Notes under the pieces: model-generated | What the model was told of the DNA's origin: nothing | What the model saw: the letters and a program-made list of their open reading frames with translations, nothing else | Database searches by the model: none | Origin: Archaeoglobus sp. JdFR-27 | GTDB taxonomy: Archaea > Halobacteriota > Archaeoglobi > Archaeoglobales > Archaeoglobaceae | DNA length: 41,279 bases | Assembly: GCA_002011235.1 (NCBI GenBank) | Contig: MTMO01000051.1 | Location: 1-41,279, forward strand | Direction: 5' to 3' | Shown here: positions 24,240-33,097 of the stretch, piece by piece | How positions within the stretch are numbered: position 1 is the first letter of the stretch | Layout: each line of letters opens with the position of its first letter | Program-made: the position numbers and the translations under genes

Positions 24240-24812
24240 TATCAAATCTCTAAGATCTGTAATAGCATGATCAGCTAATTCAATAAACTCACGGATCATT
24301 TCTTTGTTTCTTTCCGTTATTAAGAGGACAGTTCTCGTACCGGCAAGCCTCCCTGAGAGTAGGTCGAATTTGAAATCACCAACCGAAATGCTCCCATCTG
24401 GTGTGCTTTTTGCATCAATGATGGCCCTTATCATCGCAAGGGGAGATGGCTTGGGGGGAGCAGATTCTCTGCTAACAACGTAGTCGAACTCAATACCAAA
24501 CCTCTCCAAGAATATCTGGACACTCTCCGAGCAATTTCTGGTGACAATTCCCTTTTTTATTCCCTCTTTTTCCAAAAATTCTATTACTTCAAGGGCTCCA
24601 GAATTTAGCCTAGATTTTTTCGCAGCTTCAATTTCAAATTTTTTTAAAATTTCAAATTTCTTTTGTCTTTCTTTGCCCCTCAGTTTAAGGATTGATTCTA
24701 AAATGTACCTCTCTTTGATATTTAAAGCCTCTCGAATCTTATCAAATGGTAGATTGAGTTGGGTAAGTGTCCCATCCATGTCGAATATCACATTATCGAT
24801 CCTTGTTTTCAT
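24222..24812 (-). CDS. HAD-superfamily hydrolase (phosphoglycolate phosphatase-like)
   Basis: 196 aa. Nucleophile motif DMDGTL at residues 11-16, a small helical cap, motif II in GIVTRNCSES, a lysine in PPKPSP, and Mg motif SVGDFKFDLLSGRLAGT. Typical of HAD-IA phosphatases; the physiological substrate is unknown. GGAGG lies just upstream of the ATG on the minus strand. It is divergent from the secreted Lon-like protease, with 141 bp between the starts. Confidence 0.85.
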   Translation of the reverse strand: MKTRIDNVIFDMDGTLTQLNLPFDKIREALNIKERYILESILKLRGKERQKKFEILKKFEIEAAKKSRLNSGALEVIEFLEKEGIKKGIVTRNCSESVQIFLERFGIEFDYVVSRESAPPKPSPLAMIRAIIDAKSTPDGSISVGDFKFDLLSGRLAGTRTVLLITERNKEMIREFIELADHAITDLRDLIKILKF

Positions 24813-24953
24813 TTTACCTCCTCTCAGTTTATCCTCCTTTTTCAGATTTATATTTTCTCAATCGCATCCCTACGCTCATTTTTGGATGGTTACAATTAAA
24901 CAATCCAATTAACTCACCGAAAGAGTTATTTTACTTTTCAGGAAGCAAAAGTT

Positions 24954-26867
24954 ATGCAACTCTTTAATAAAAGAGGGATTCTGATCTGCATGCTCATTTT
25001 TTCTCTTATCACATCGTCTATCGCAATCTTACCAAACCAGATTCTTCTGCAAAGTAAAGCTCAGTTCTTGAATGCTAACGAAGCAAGAATTAAAGCCGTA
25101 GCGGTGAAAAGTACCGAACCACCAGAAGGGGCGGTTATAAATATTTCCGTAATCGTTACTCCCGGAGATGGCAGGGTTTTCGTGTCTACAATCCCATATA
25201 CCCAAATAGACATGCAGGGAAGTGCTCAACTCGCCGCTCTAACAGCATGTGACGTTTTAGGTTTAGACTTTATGAAATACGACTTCTTTTTCACGATAGA
25301 AGCGGATTCTCCAATTGTAGGAGGGCCTTCCGCTGGTGGAGTCATGACAGTTGCAACAATCTCAGCCCTCAAAAATCTTAGCATTAGAGAAGATGTATAT
25401 ATGACAGGAATGATTTACCCAGACGGGTTTGTTGGACCGGTTGGGGGTATTCCTTACAAGTTGAAAGCTGCAGCCGAGTATGGGGCAAAGATATTCCTGA
25501 TACCAAAAGGTCAGAGGGTTGTTACCGTAGAAGAAACTGTTGAGGAGAAAAAAGGGCCGTTCATTTTCATAAGTAAAAAAAGCAAACCTGTCGATCTTTA
25601 CGAATATGGAAAGGAGTTAGGAGTTAAAGTTATCGAGGTCGAAAAGATAGAGGATGCTTTACTCTACTATACAAATTATACAATCGTCAAATCACAGCAA
25701 AAAACAAATCTTTCAAAGTATTCAAATCTGCTTATTCAGCTCGCCGAAAGGATGAAAAGAGACACATCCGACCTTTATTCAACAGTAAAAGCTACAGGAG
25801 CTAAACTTGAAAAGGCAGATGAATTCATATCAAAAGGAGATGAGAGCTACAAGAGAGGATATTACTATACAGCAACAAGCCAGTATTTTACGGCAAAAAT
25901 CGAACTGAGATACCTTTACTACACCCATACGATTAAAGATGATGACGATCTAGAAGCTGAATTTGGAAGAATCGCAAATGAGATAAATTCCACTAAAGAA
26001 TTTCTTTCCTCCTATAAAGATCTTGGAATTGAATCCCTCCAGCTTTTTGGTGCAGCCCAGGAGAGAATAACTCTCGCAGAAAACTACCTCTACCGGGCGA
26101 GAACATCTGATGATTTTGAGGAGTCTTTAAGATATTTAGCATTCTCAAAGGAGAGAATAGAGAGTGCAAGAGTATGGTTGTCTTTACTTGAAACTATAAA
26201 AGAGGATATACCGATCAAGTCTGAGGATCTGCAACGAAGAGCCCAATTTTATCTCAGTCAAGCAGAATCAATGGTTGTTTATGCATCCCAGATCGGAGGA
26301 TACCCAGGATTGATAGATGATGCCCAGAACAGCATAGATATCTCAAGAAGACAGCTCGAGGAGGGGTTCTATGCAGGCTCGGCCATTTCAGCAATTGATG
26401 GAATAACCAAAGCAAGTCTTTCAATTGAACTTATAAATGTCGATGAAAATTCTATAAAGTCAAAGGTTATCTCCGCCAACAACTCAGCCAGAATAGCAAT
26501 CGGAGAGGTTGAGAAAGTCGTAACTCCTGTATTACCAGTAGCATATTTAGAATATGCTGACACCGCAGAAAATCCGGTTTTGAAACTTTCCTATTATAAG
26601 CTCTCAGAGAGGCTGGCAAAACTCATGCTCTCCCTTTCAAGGGCCTTTCCTGAATCGAGAATTGTAAAAGTTGAATTAAATTACCCCCATGAGATTACAC
26701 CCACTCCAAAATCCACACCCCCTACTATGCCAGATATCTCAAAAATCAAACCAGAGGTGCCAAAACTTCCGGAGATAGAGAAATACATCCCAGCCTTTGA
26801 GGCCTATCTAGCCATAGTTCTCATTATTTCTACAGCATATCTATTGAGAAACGTTAGAAGAAAATAG
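24954..26867 (+). CDS. Secreted, membrane-anchored Lon-like (S16) protease without ATPase
   Basis: 637 aa. An N-terminal signal peptide or anchor (residues of about 8-25) leads to an S16 peptidase domain (about 40-230). The catalytic dyad is visible as S126 in GGPSAGGVMTVA and K169 in GGIPYKLKAA. No AAA+ domain is present. A long alpha-helical region (about 250-580), a Pro/Thr-rich linker and a C-terminal transmembrane helix (about 612-631) with a basic tail follow. The protease domain should face outside. Homologues are annotated as Lon-like or S16 proteins in archaea. It could process secreted or surface proteins without ATP. Monocistronic; the stop is 6 nt from the end of the convergent DUF92 gene. 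Confidence 0.85.
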   Translation: MQLFNKRGILICMLIFSLITSSIAILPNQILLQSKAQFLNANEARIKAVAVKSTEPPEGAVINISVIVTPGDGRVFVSTIPYTQIDMQGSAQLAALTACDVLGLDFMKYDFFFTIEADSPIVGGPSAGGVMTVATISALKNLSIREDVYMTGMIYPDGFVGPVGGIPYKLKAAAEYGAKIFLIPKGQRVVTVEETVEEKKGPFIFISKKSKPVDLYEYGKELGVKVIEVEKIEDALLYYTNYTIVKSQQKTNLSKYSNLLIQLAERMKRDTSDLYSTVKATGAKLEKADEFISKGDESYKRGYYYTATSQYFTAKIELRYLYYTHTIKDDDDLEAEFGRIANEINSTKEFLSSYKDLGIESLQLFGAAQERITLAENYLYRARTSDDFEESLRYLAFSKERIESARVWLSLLETIKEDIPIKSEDLQRRAQFYLSQAESMVVYASQIGGYPGLIDDAQNSIDISRRQLEEGFYAGSAISAIDGITKASLSIELINVDENSIKSKVISANNSARIAIGEVEKVVTPVLPVAYLEYADTAENPVLKLSYYKLSERLAKLMLSLSRAFPESRIVKVELNYPHEITPTPKSTPPTMPDISKIKPEVPKLPEIEKYIPAFEAYLAIVLIISTAYLLRNVRRK

Positions 26868-26873
26868 GATAGC

Positions 26874-28127
26874 TTAGAGTAGAAGAAAATAGCAGACAAC
26901 AATGGTGCTGAGGGTTGCGAGGAAATTTACCCCAAAGTTCGTGAGGTAACCCATTCTTTCAAGTGTTGCACCGAGAAAGCTGTCAACATGTACGCCAATG
27001 AATCCAGCTATGATCGCTACAGGCACGTAGGTTGCAGGAAGAACTGAAAGAAAGAAGGCAATCATAGTCACAATAACTGAACCGGCAAGAGCTGATAACT
27101 CACCGAGAACAGACACCCCACCGCTCTCCCCGGGGCTTACAGGATTAAAGTTTGTGATTAGATAAACCCTCCCCGAGGTTTTGCCTATCTCACTTGCCAT
27201 AGTATCTCCCAAGGCTGTTGCGATGCTCGCTACAAACGAGACGAGGAAGATATCCGAACCGATGACATGATAGTTTAAAGCAAAGAACAAGGCAGGAAGG
27301 CTATTTGAGAAAACATTTACATACCCCCTAGCCCCCCCAGCAGGTTCTTCAATTCCTAGATCAAGCTTTAGTGAATACCGGAATCTTGTTGCGAAGGAAC
27401 CTATTATATAAAAGGACGCAAGAATCAGGAAAAATCGAATGTCCGTAAAGACAATTATAAGAGTTCCAACAAGAGTTGCACTCATAAGACCGCTTTCATC
27501 AGCCACTCCCGTTCTCATTGCTGCCAAGCCCAAAATAAAGGAAAAAACAAAAGCATAAACAAGCTGATTAAGGGGAGCATAGAGACCGTAGATGTTAAAA
27601 ATCAGCAAAACAGTTGACGTTGCGAGGAGCAAAGTGGTTCTTTTATCGCTCTCAACCTCTATGCTTTCAACCAAAGCTGCTGTTATACCTCCCACTAAGG
27701 AGAGAAAGAAAAGAAATTCCTCATTTATGGACATATTCCTTACTATGAAGAAGAAACTAAGATAAATTAGAGCGAGAAGGGTGAAAATTCCGATATTGAA
27801 GATGGACTTTCTCCTGAATTCGTGTCCCAAGAGCATGAAAATTGCGACTCCAGCCACATAATCAGGTACACCAATAAAAGTGGAAAGAATCAAAACAACC
27901 GATAGAATATAAGAGTTAAAATAAGAACTCGGACTGTTAAGCCTGCTAACTCCTATTTTAATTTTTTCTCCTTCATAAATCGTATAAAGCATGAGAATCG
28001 GGGCGAAAATACCCAAAACAATCCAACTTTCAACAAAAGGTAAGAGAAAGGAGGGAAGCATTGCTATCAGAACGAGTATTCCAGTGGGGTAAAATATCCC
28101 CTCAAATCTCTTAAACTGGTAGCCCAT
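26874..28127 (-). CDS. DUF92-family membrane protein (VTE6/phytyl-phosphate kinase-like)
   Basis: About 417 aa with many membrane helices. The C-terminal half (about 205-417) is the DUF92 domain, with the conserved EPAGGARGYVNVFSN segment, TALGDTMASEIGK and FNPVSPGESGGVS. Plant VTE6 of this family phosphorylates phytyl phosphate, and related archaeal proteins may act on geranylgeranyl or polyprenyl phosphates. The N-terminal half is another hydrophobic region I do not recognise. ATG 28127 is preferred to a TTG two codons upstream. It is divergent, by only 39 bp, from a cis-prenyltransferase homologue, which supports a polyprenol or isoprenoid-lipid role. Confidence 0.8.
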   Translation of the reverse strand: MGYQFKRFEGIFYPTGILVLIAMLPSFLLPFVESWIVLGIFAPILMLYTIYEGEKIKIGVSRLNSPSSYFNSYILSVVLILSTFIGVPDYVAGVAIFMLLGHEFRRKSIFNIGIFTLLALIYLSFFFIVRNMSINEEFLFFLSLVGGITAALVESIEVESDKRTTLLLATSTVLLIFNIYGLYAPLNQLVYAFVFSFILGLAAMRTGVADESGLMSATLVGTLIIVFTDIRFFLILASFYIIGSFATRFRYSLKLDLGIEEPAGGARGYVNVFSNSLPALFFALNYHVIGSDIFLVSFVASIATALGDTMASEIGKTSGRVYLITNFNPVSPGESGGVSVLGELSALAGSVIVTMIAFFLSVLPATYVPVAIIAGFIGVHVDSFLGATLERMGYLTNFGVNFLATLSTIVVCYFLLL

Positions 28128-28166
28128 TGGCAAAGGTTAAGTAATTTCTATCTTAAAAAATTACCG

Positions 28167-28793
28167 ATGCCTGAATTGTTCAAATTCATCAGAAAAATCT
28201 ATGAGAAGAGATTGGAAAACGAGGTAAGAAGTGGGAATGTTCCTGAGCACATAATGGTTGTTACTGACCAACATGATTTTGTTGAAAATACCTCAAGCTT
28301 TTATCGACTCATAAAGTGGTGCAAGAAATTTAAGATCAAAGAATTAACAATTTGTATGCACATTTATGAGAAAGAAAATATAAACCAGCTTATCTCAGAA
28401 CTCTGCTCTTCCCTTAAAGGTCACAGTTTGAAAATAATAACAAAAGAAAGAACTATTGAGTCGGGAAATGGGAATTTAAAGCTCAATTTTATCTTAGGAT
28501 ATGGTGGAAAGGCAGAAATTACAGATGCGGTGAAAGAGATTGCAAAATTTGTGGTGAATGGGAAGATGTCGCCTGATGAGATAGGAGAAAATGAGATAGA
28601 GAAACATCTCAGAATGAAAAGTACACCAGATCTTATAATAAGAGCTGGAGAAGAAATACCGGATTTTCTGATATGGCAAAGTATATACAGTGAACTCTAT
28701 TTCCTTGATATAAAATGGTGCGCTTTACGATACATTGATTTTCTAAGATGTCTCAGAGGGTATCAAAAGAGGGAGAGAAGGTTTGGTAAGTAG
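28167..28793 (+). CDS. Divergent cis-prenyltransferase (UppS-like) homologue lacking the GNxR motif
   Basis: 208 aa related to undecaprenyl/dehydrodolichyl diphosphate synthases. Recognisable are PEHI...D34 at the start, GYGGKAEITDAVKEIA (the NYGGR segment) and PDLIIRAGEE...NFL-like FLIWQSIYSELYFLDIKW at the end. The catalytic P-loop, normally DGNRRWA, reads DQHDF: the Asp is kept but G, N and R are lost, and the FSTENW loop is replaced (MHIYEKEN). It may be the non-catalytic partner of a heteromeric cis-prenyltransferase (as NgBR/Nus1) or have changed activity. Close divergence from the DUF92 gene suggests lipid-carrier metabolism. A catalytic partner would lie outside this window. Confidence 0.78.
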   Translation: MPELFKFIRKIYEKRLENEVRSGNVPEHIMVVTDQHDFVENTSSFYRLIKWCKKFKIKELTICMHIYEKENINQLISELCSSLKGHSLKIITKERTIESGNGNLKLNFILGYGGKAEITDAVKEIAKFVVNGKMSPDEIGENEIEKHLRMKSTPDLIIRAGEEIPDFLIWQSIYSELYFLDIKWCALRYIDFLRCLRGYQKRERRFGK

Positions 28794-28825
28794 CTAAAAA
28801 CCAAGTAAAAAAGTAAGGTGAAAAG

Positions 28826-29335
28826 ATGGGGAGAAAACCTGAAACAAAACGGTTCATGTCCCGAAAAGAGAACTTAAGACAAATAAGATACATTGCAGAT
28901 TATCAGTTCGGCGAAGGGGTAGGAAGGATTCTCTTCCCCGATTCCATCAAGCTCATAATCTCACCTAAAACCGGGAGAGTCAGACAGATTACCGATCAAG
29001 GCTTAAGAATCGCAACGATAAAACCTGCCTCAGGTTGGCTGAGTTTGAGTATTGAGGGGGCAAAGAGGCTCCATGAGACTTTCGAATTTCCGAAACTGAG
29101 AGTTGTTGTGATGAATGAGGTCTCAGACTTCATAGCCGAGGGAAAAAACGTGTTTGCAAAACATGTGATGAAGGTAGATGAAAACATAAGAGCAGAGGAT
29201 GAGGTTTTGGTTGTGAATGAAGATGACAGATTACTCGCTACAGGAAAAGCCATATTAGGCAGTATTGAGATGCTGAACTTCGACAGGGGAGTAGCTGTGA
29301 GTGTCAGAGCGGGAGTAAAAAAGTTAAAAAGCTGA
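28826..29335 (+). CDS. PUA-domain protein (archaeosine transglycosylase C-terminal-like)
   Basis: 169 aa. The N-terminal half (about 15-90; IADYQFGEGVGRILFP, PKTGRVRQI) resembles the C2 domain found before the PUA domain in archaeosine tRNA-guanine transglycosylase relatives. Residues of about 90-165 are a PUA RNA-binding domain (RVVVMNEVSDFIAEGKNVFA, EVLVVNEDDRLLATGKAILG). RNA binding is expected; a catalytic domain is absent. AAGGTGAAAAG precedes the ATG. It is 32 nt after the cis-prenyltransferase gene and 4 nt before the next, so the three may be cotranscribed. Confidence 0.82.
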   Translation: MGRKPETKRFMSRKENLRQIRYIADYQFGEGVGRILFPDSIKLIISPKTGRVRQITDQGLRIATIKPASGWLSLSIEGAKRLHETFEFPKLRVVVMNEVSDFIAEGKNVFAKHVMKVDENIRAEDEVLVVNEDDRLLATGKAILGSIEMLNFDRGVAVSVRAGVKKLKS

Positions 29336-29339
29336 TACC

Positions 29340-29774
29340 ATGATCAAAACCAAGAAAATAAAGATAAATAAACCATTAATCTTTGATCGTAACAGGAATG
29401 TCCTTTTAATTAGGAAAAATTCTGTGATAGATAAGAGGATCAGTTTTAAAGGGAAGGTGATAGTGGGGATTGATGCGTGCCTCTGGGGAGATGTTGAATG
29501 CGAGGAGATCTTGGTTGGAAAGGCTTCCTACATTAAAGGGAAAGTGATTTGCAGGAAAGCAATCGTTGGAGCGAAAACCGAGTTCAACTCAATAGTTGGA
29601 GAGGAGATTTCAATTCAAAACGGTTGCAAAGGTAGATACGTAAGAGGAAAAACAGTAGTGATTCGAAAGAATGTTGAAATAGAGAGTTTAGAGGCGGAAA
29701 CCGCTTATATAGATGGAATTTCAAAACTTGGAAAGATTGATGTCAAAAAGGTTGTTGCTTCAAAAAGCCCCTGA
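29340..29774 (+). CDS. Bactofilin-like (polymer-forming, DUF583) beta-helix protein
   Basis: 144 aa of short repeating beta strands with alternating hydrophobic residues and glycine turns (KGKVIVGIDACLWGDVECEEI, IKGKVICRKAIVGAK), the pattern of a right-handed beta-helix of the bactofilin/DUF583 group. Bacterial members form filaments; in archaea the function is unknown. The ATG lies 4 nt after the PUA gene stop, suggesting coupling. Converges with mtd. Confidence 0.6.
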   Translation: MIKTKKIKINKPLIFDRNRNVLLIRKNSVIDKRISFKGKVIVGIDACLWGDVECEEILVGKASYIKGKVICRKAIVGAKTEFNSIVGEEISIQNGCKGRYVRGKTVVIRKNVEIESLEAETAYIDGISKLGKIDVKKVVASKSP

Positions 29775-29834
29775 TGCTACAATCCAACAAAAATGGGAAA
29801 AAAGTAGATTGCTTAATTAATTGAGTTTAACAGA

Positions 29835-30653
29835 TTACTGAGGCTTTTCCATCAGGGAGAACTTCTTCAAGATTGCTCCATCCTTAGAATGGGGTGTTCT
29901 GTAAACGCTATCTCCTCCTTTCTCAATCTCCCTAGCCCTATCAGCTTCGATTGCAGCGACTCTCATCATCTCATGTGCTGAAGCAACGAGTGGTATGTAC
30001 TTCTCGGGATCCTTCTCGATGAAGCAGCCCTTTACATCGATGTCTGCTACCTTCTCTGCTATGTAGTATGCTGCCATGGCCTTTGCCTTTGCATAGGGAT
30101 TCTTGAAGTTTCCTGCTGCAACAGCCCTCTCTGCAGTAACAACGACTTGCGGGAGCTCAGGAGTTTTGCCCTCTTTGAGAGCATCGATGACACCATCAAT
30201 CGCTTCCTGAACAAGTCTAAACGCTCCGGTAGCTGCGAGAACCTTTACGACATCTGCATTGAAGAGGGCCATCTCGGTTGGGTCAAGGAATTCTCTCCTT
30301 GCCCCTATCATGGAGTCTGCATTTATGAGGATGTAACCGAATCCTTTCTCCTTGAACTCATCCTTCGCCTTCTTTGCCGGAGCATCGCTGATAATTATAA
30401 CTGGCTTTCCTTCAAACGCCTCCCTTGCAGCCTTTGGGCCAGGAAGTGCAGCATTCGGAGATACAACGATAACGAGATCTGGATCAAACTCCTTCATCTT
30501 CTCTGCTACTTCAGCCTCTTCCGGCTGCATTTTTGCTCCACTCGTTACCACCCTAACTGTTATGTCTCCTCTGTCAGCCCTCTCATCGAGAAGATACTCC
30601 ACCAGAAGAGCCGTGCCAATGGCACCCATTTTAACTACGCCTACTTTAACCAT
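29835..30653 (-). CDS. mtd: F420-dependent methylene-tetrahydromethanopterin dehydrogenase
   Basis: 272 aa. Catalyses reversible hydride transfer between reduced F420 and methenyl-/methylene-tetrahydromethanopterin in the C1 branch (reductive acetyl-CoA pathway) of Archaeoglobales. The N-terminus VKVGVVKMGAIGTALLVEYLLDERADR, the VVSPNAALPGP segment, the MIGARREFLDPTEMALFNADV stretch and the C-terminal FSLMEKPQ are characteristic. I start at the ATG at 30653, which has GGTGAT just upstream, rather than four codons earlier. It is cytoplasmic and stands alone between a convergent bactofilin-like gene and the TRAP operon. This is the clearest lineage marker in the window. Confidence 0.95.
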   Translation of the reverse strand: MVKVGVVKMGAIGTALLVEYLLDERADRGDITVRVVTSGAKMQPEEAEVAEKMKEFDPDLVIVVSPNAALPGPKAAREAFEGKPVIIISDAPAKKAKDEFKEKGFGYILINADSMIGARREFLDPTEMALFNADVVKVLAATGAFRLVQEAIDGVIDALKEGKTPELPQVVVTAERAVAAGNFKNPYAKAKAMAAYYIAEKVADIDVKGCFIEKDPEKYIPLVASAHEMMRVAAIEADRAREIEKGGDSVYRTPHSKDGAILKKFSLMEKPQ

Positions 30654-30761
30654 ATCAATCACCATGGTTTCTTCAGAGTAGCATGAATATAATCGTTTCC
30701 TTTTTGTTCTCTCAATACCTTTTCTGTAATCTTAATTGTCAATTCCAATCGAATCTCGGTT

Positions 30762-33095
30762 TTATCCATCTGATACCTCAAGTTTTTTAGGTTGCTTTCT
30801 TGCTAGAAACTTCAATATAGCCAAGATACCGACCCCTAGGGCTATTGGAATTACGTTCAGTGTTGCCCCAGCCAATCCAATTCCTCCTACTATAAGTTTC
30901 AGCTCATTTCTAAGAGGCTTCCTGTAGTAGCCAGTTATTGCTATCGCAAGGAGATACATCACAACTATAGCACCGAGGAAATAGTACAGCACCTTCAGGA
31001 CCATCATCACATCCCATGCTTGCACGGTTATAAGGAACATTTCTGGATGTGTGAAATAGATATATGGCCCTACATAACCGGCAAGAGCATACTTAACCGA
31101 GTTTCTAGCTGTTTTCCAGAAATCTCCTCCGGCTAAAGCCGAGCCCGCATAGGCAGCTAACGCTACCGGAGGTGTTAGATCGGCGAGTATCCCGAAATAA
31201 AAGACGAAGAAGTGGGCTGCAAGAAGGGCTATCGCTGCCCCAGTCCCAGGAACAAGCAAATCATACATCCCAGTCCCAGACACAGCTGTATACACAGCCG
31301 GAGCTGCAACCAGAGATGTTATAACGTAGTTTGCTGTTGTTGGAACACCCATACCGAGTATGAGGCTAAAGATCATCGCCATAATCAAAAGCAAAAGGAG
31401 GAAGCCTCCTGTTAGGTCTATGAGCTTGTATCCCAAACTAGTTACAAGCCCAGTCATTGTTAGAACGCCCTGGATTAAACCTGCACTTGCTGCAGCAAGC
31501 ATAACACTCGTGGAAGTGATGCCTGCATCGATCATCGATTCGTAGGTTGCCTTGTACATAGTCCTCCCAGCTTCTCCCTTCGAAGTATAACCAACGATAA
31601 GCGAAAAGAGTATCCCAAAAACACCAGTCATCAGGAGAATTGCTTCTTTTCTAATGCCCAGTGACTTTGCAAGAGCTATAAAAAGTATGAACAATAGACT
31701 TATGTAGAGCTTCTCATTGAAGTTCACAAGTTTAGACGTTGCTGCAAGCGCAATCAGAGCCATAGCCATTATTATGAGAGTCGTAGTAACCGGCATCGCG
31801 ATCTCTCTTCCTGTAAACATGAGAAGAGTTGTTACAACTGCAACGCCGACATAAAACTGCTCATTTCCAGGAATTTCTTCCCTAGATATCCACGCAACCC
31901 ATATCGCTATTCCGAGAGAGGAAATCGCAACTATGTGTGGTGCAAGTCCCCAGACAAGTGCAACCGTAATAACAACTATTGGTAAAAGAATGTACACTTT
32001 TCTTACGAAATAGCTGATGGGCTCAAAGGCAGTTCTCGAGATTCCCTTCAATCCCAAACGCCTTGTTTCTAAATCTATGAAAAGATACACACCCACGTAG
32101 TAAATCAACGCCGGTATGACTGCTGCTATAATCAGCTTGTTGTATGGAACCCCAAGAAATTGAGCCATGATGAATGCTGCCGCACCCATGATCGGGGGCA
32201 TTAGCTGTCCACCTGTTGATGCAACGGGTTCAACAGCTCCAGCTATCTCTTTCGGATAACCGGCTTTTTTCATCAATGGAATTGTAAATGTTCCTGTAGT
32301 GAGGACATTTGCAACAGAACTTCCGCTGACAGTCCCCATCATACCGCTTGAGACCACAGCAGCTTTAGCCGGACCTCCCTGTCTAGGACCAAAGAGAGCG
32401 ATCATGAATTTTGTTATGTAATCGCTAACCCCGATTTTCAGCAGAAATGCTCCAAAGTAGATGAAAGCAAAAACATAGATAGTCATCACGTAAAATGGAA
32501 TCCCAAATATACCTTGATCGAGATAGAGATACTGTACAAATCTACTCCAGTTAAACTGCGTATCCCTTATACCATAAGCCAAGAAAACCAAGACGATGAC
32601 TGGGAGGATCCATCCAACTGTTCTTCGGGTGGCTTCAAGCACCAGCGCTATTGCGATTAATCCAAAGAGAACATCATGGGTGGTTACATTGTAATAAACT
32701 GTATAGGAAGGAAACCTCCAGAACATGTAAAACATACTTGCCAATCCTAAAATGATAAGAATATAATCGTAAAATGGTATTTTTCTGAGGTGTTTTTCTC
32801 TCTTCACCGCAGGATAAAGTAGAAAGGCAATCATAAGTATCATTGCAAGAATAAACGCCTCTCCCTGTTTATCTTGAAAATCTAGGCGTAGAAATAAGAT
32901 TTTCAAACCCATTCTGGAGAAAAGATCATAAATTGAGTAGGTAAAATTGAAGATGAATAGAATTTCATACACACCTATCAAAACGGCCGCCACTTTAACG
33001 ATTGTCAGAAATTTTGGACTTAGAGTTCTTTTCCTCTCCAACACGATCTCTTTCTTTTCAGAGGTATTTTCTTCGTTCCCTTCAAACTCCTCCAC
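30762..33095 (-). CDS. TRAP transporter fused permease (DctQM, 4TM-12TM)
   Basis: About 777 aa in which the small (DctQ, four helices) and large (DctM, twelve helices) TRAP membrane subunits are joined, the usual form for TAXI-type systems. DctM hallmarks include GMMGTVSGSSVANVLTTG, PVASTGGQLMPPIMGAAAF, GMGVPTTANYV and ADLTPPVALAAYAGS. I choose GTG 33095, six nt after AGGAGGTG, over GTG 33104. It uses an ion gradient to import a carboxylate or amino acid presented by the TAXI receptor encoded upstream. Last gene of a three-gene operon, with the DUF1850 stop 2 nt before its start. Confidence 0.9.
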   Translation of the reverse strand: MEEFEGNEENTSEKKEIVLERKRTLSPKFLTIVKVAAVLIGVYEILFIFNFTYSIYDLFSRMGLKILFLRLDFQDKQGEAFILAMILMIAFLLYPAVKREKHLRKIPFYDYILIILGLASMFYMFWRFPSYTVYYNVTTHDVLFGLIAIALVLEATRRTVGWILPVIVLVFLAYGIRDTQFNWSRFVQYLYLDQGIFGIPFYVMTIYVFAFIYFGAFLLKIGVSDYITKFMIALFGPRQGGPAKAAVVSSGMMGTVSGSSVANVLTTGTFTIPLMKKAGYPKEIAGAVEPVASTGGQLMPPIMGAAAFIMAQFLGVPYNKLIIAAVIPALIYYVGVYLFIDLETRRLGLKGISRTAFEPISYFVRKVYILLPIVVITVALVWGLAPHIVAISSLGIAIWVAWISREEIPGNEQFYVGVAVVTTLLMFTGREIAMPVTTTLIIMAMALIALAATSKLVNFNEKLYISLLFILFIALAKSLGIRKEAILLMTGVFGILFSLIVGYTSKGEAGRTMYKATYESMIDAGITSTSVMLAAASAGLIQGVLTMTGLVTSLGYKLIDLTGGFLLLLLIMAMIFSLILGMGVPTTANYVITSLVAAPAVYTAVSGTGMYDLLVPGTGAAIALLAAHFFVFYFGILADLTPPVALAAYAGSALAGGDFWKTARNSVKYALAGYVGPYIYFTHPEMFLITVQAWDVMMVLKVLYYFLGAIVVMYLLAIAITGYYRKPLRNELKLIVGGIGLAGATLNVIPIALGVGILAILKFLARKQPKKLEVSDG

Positions 33096-33097
33096 TT

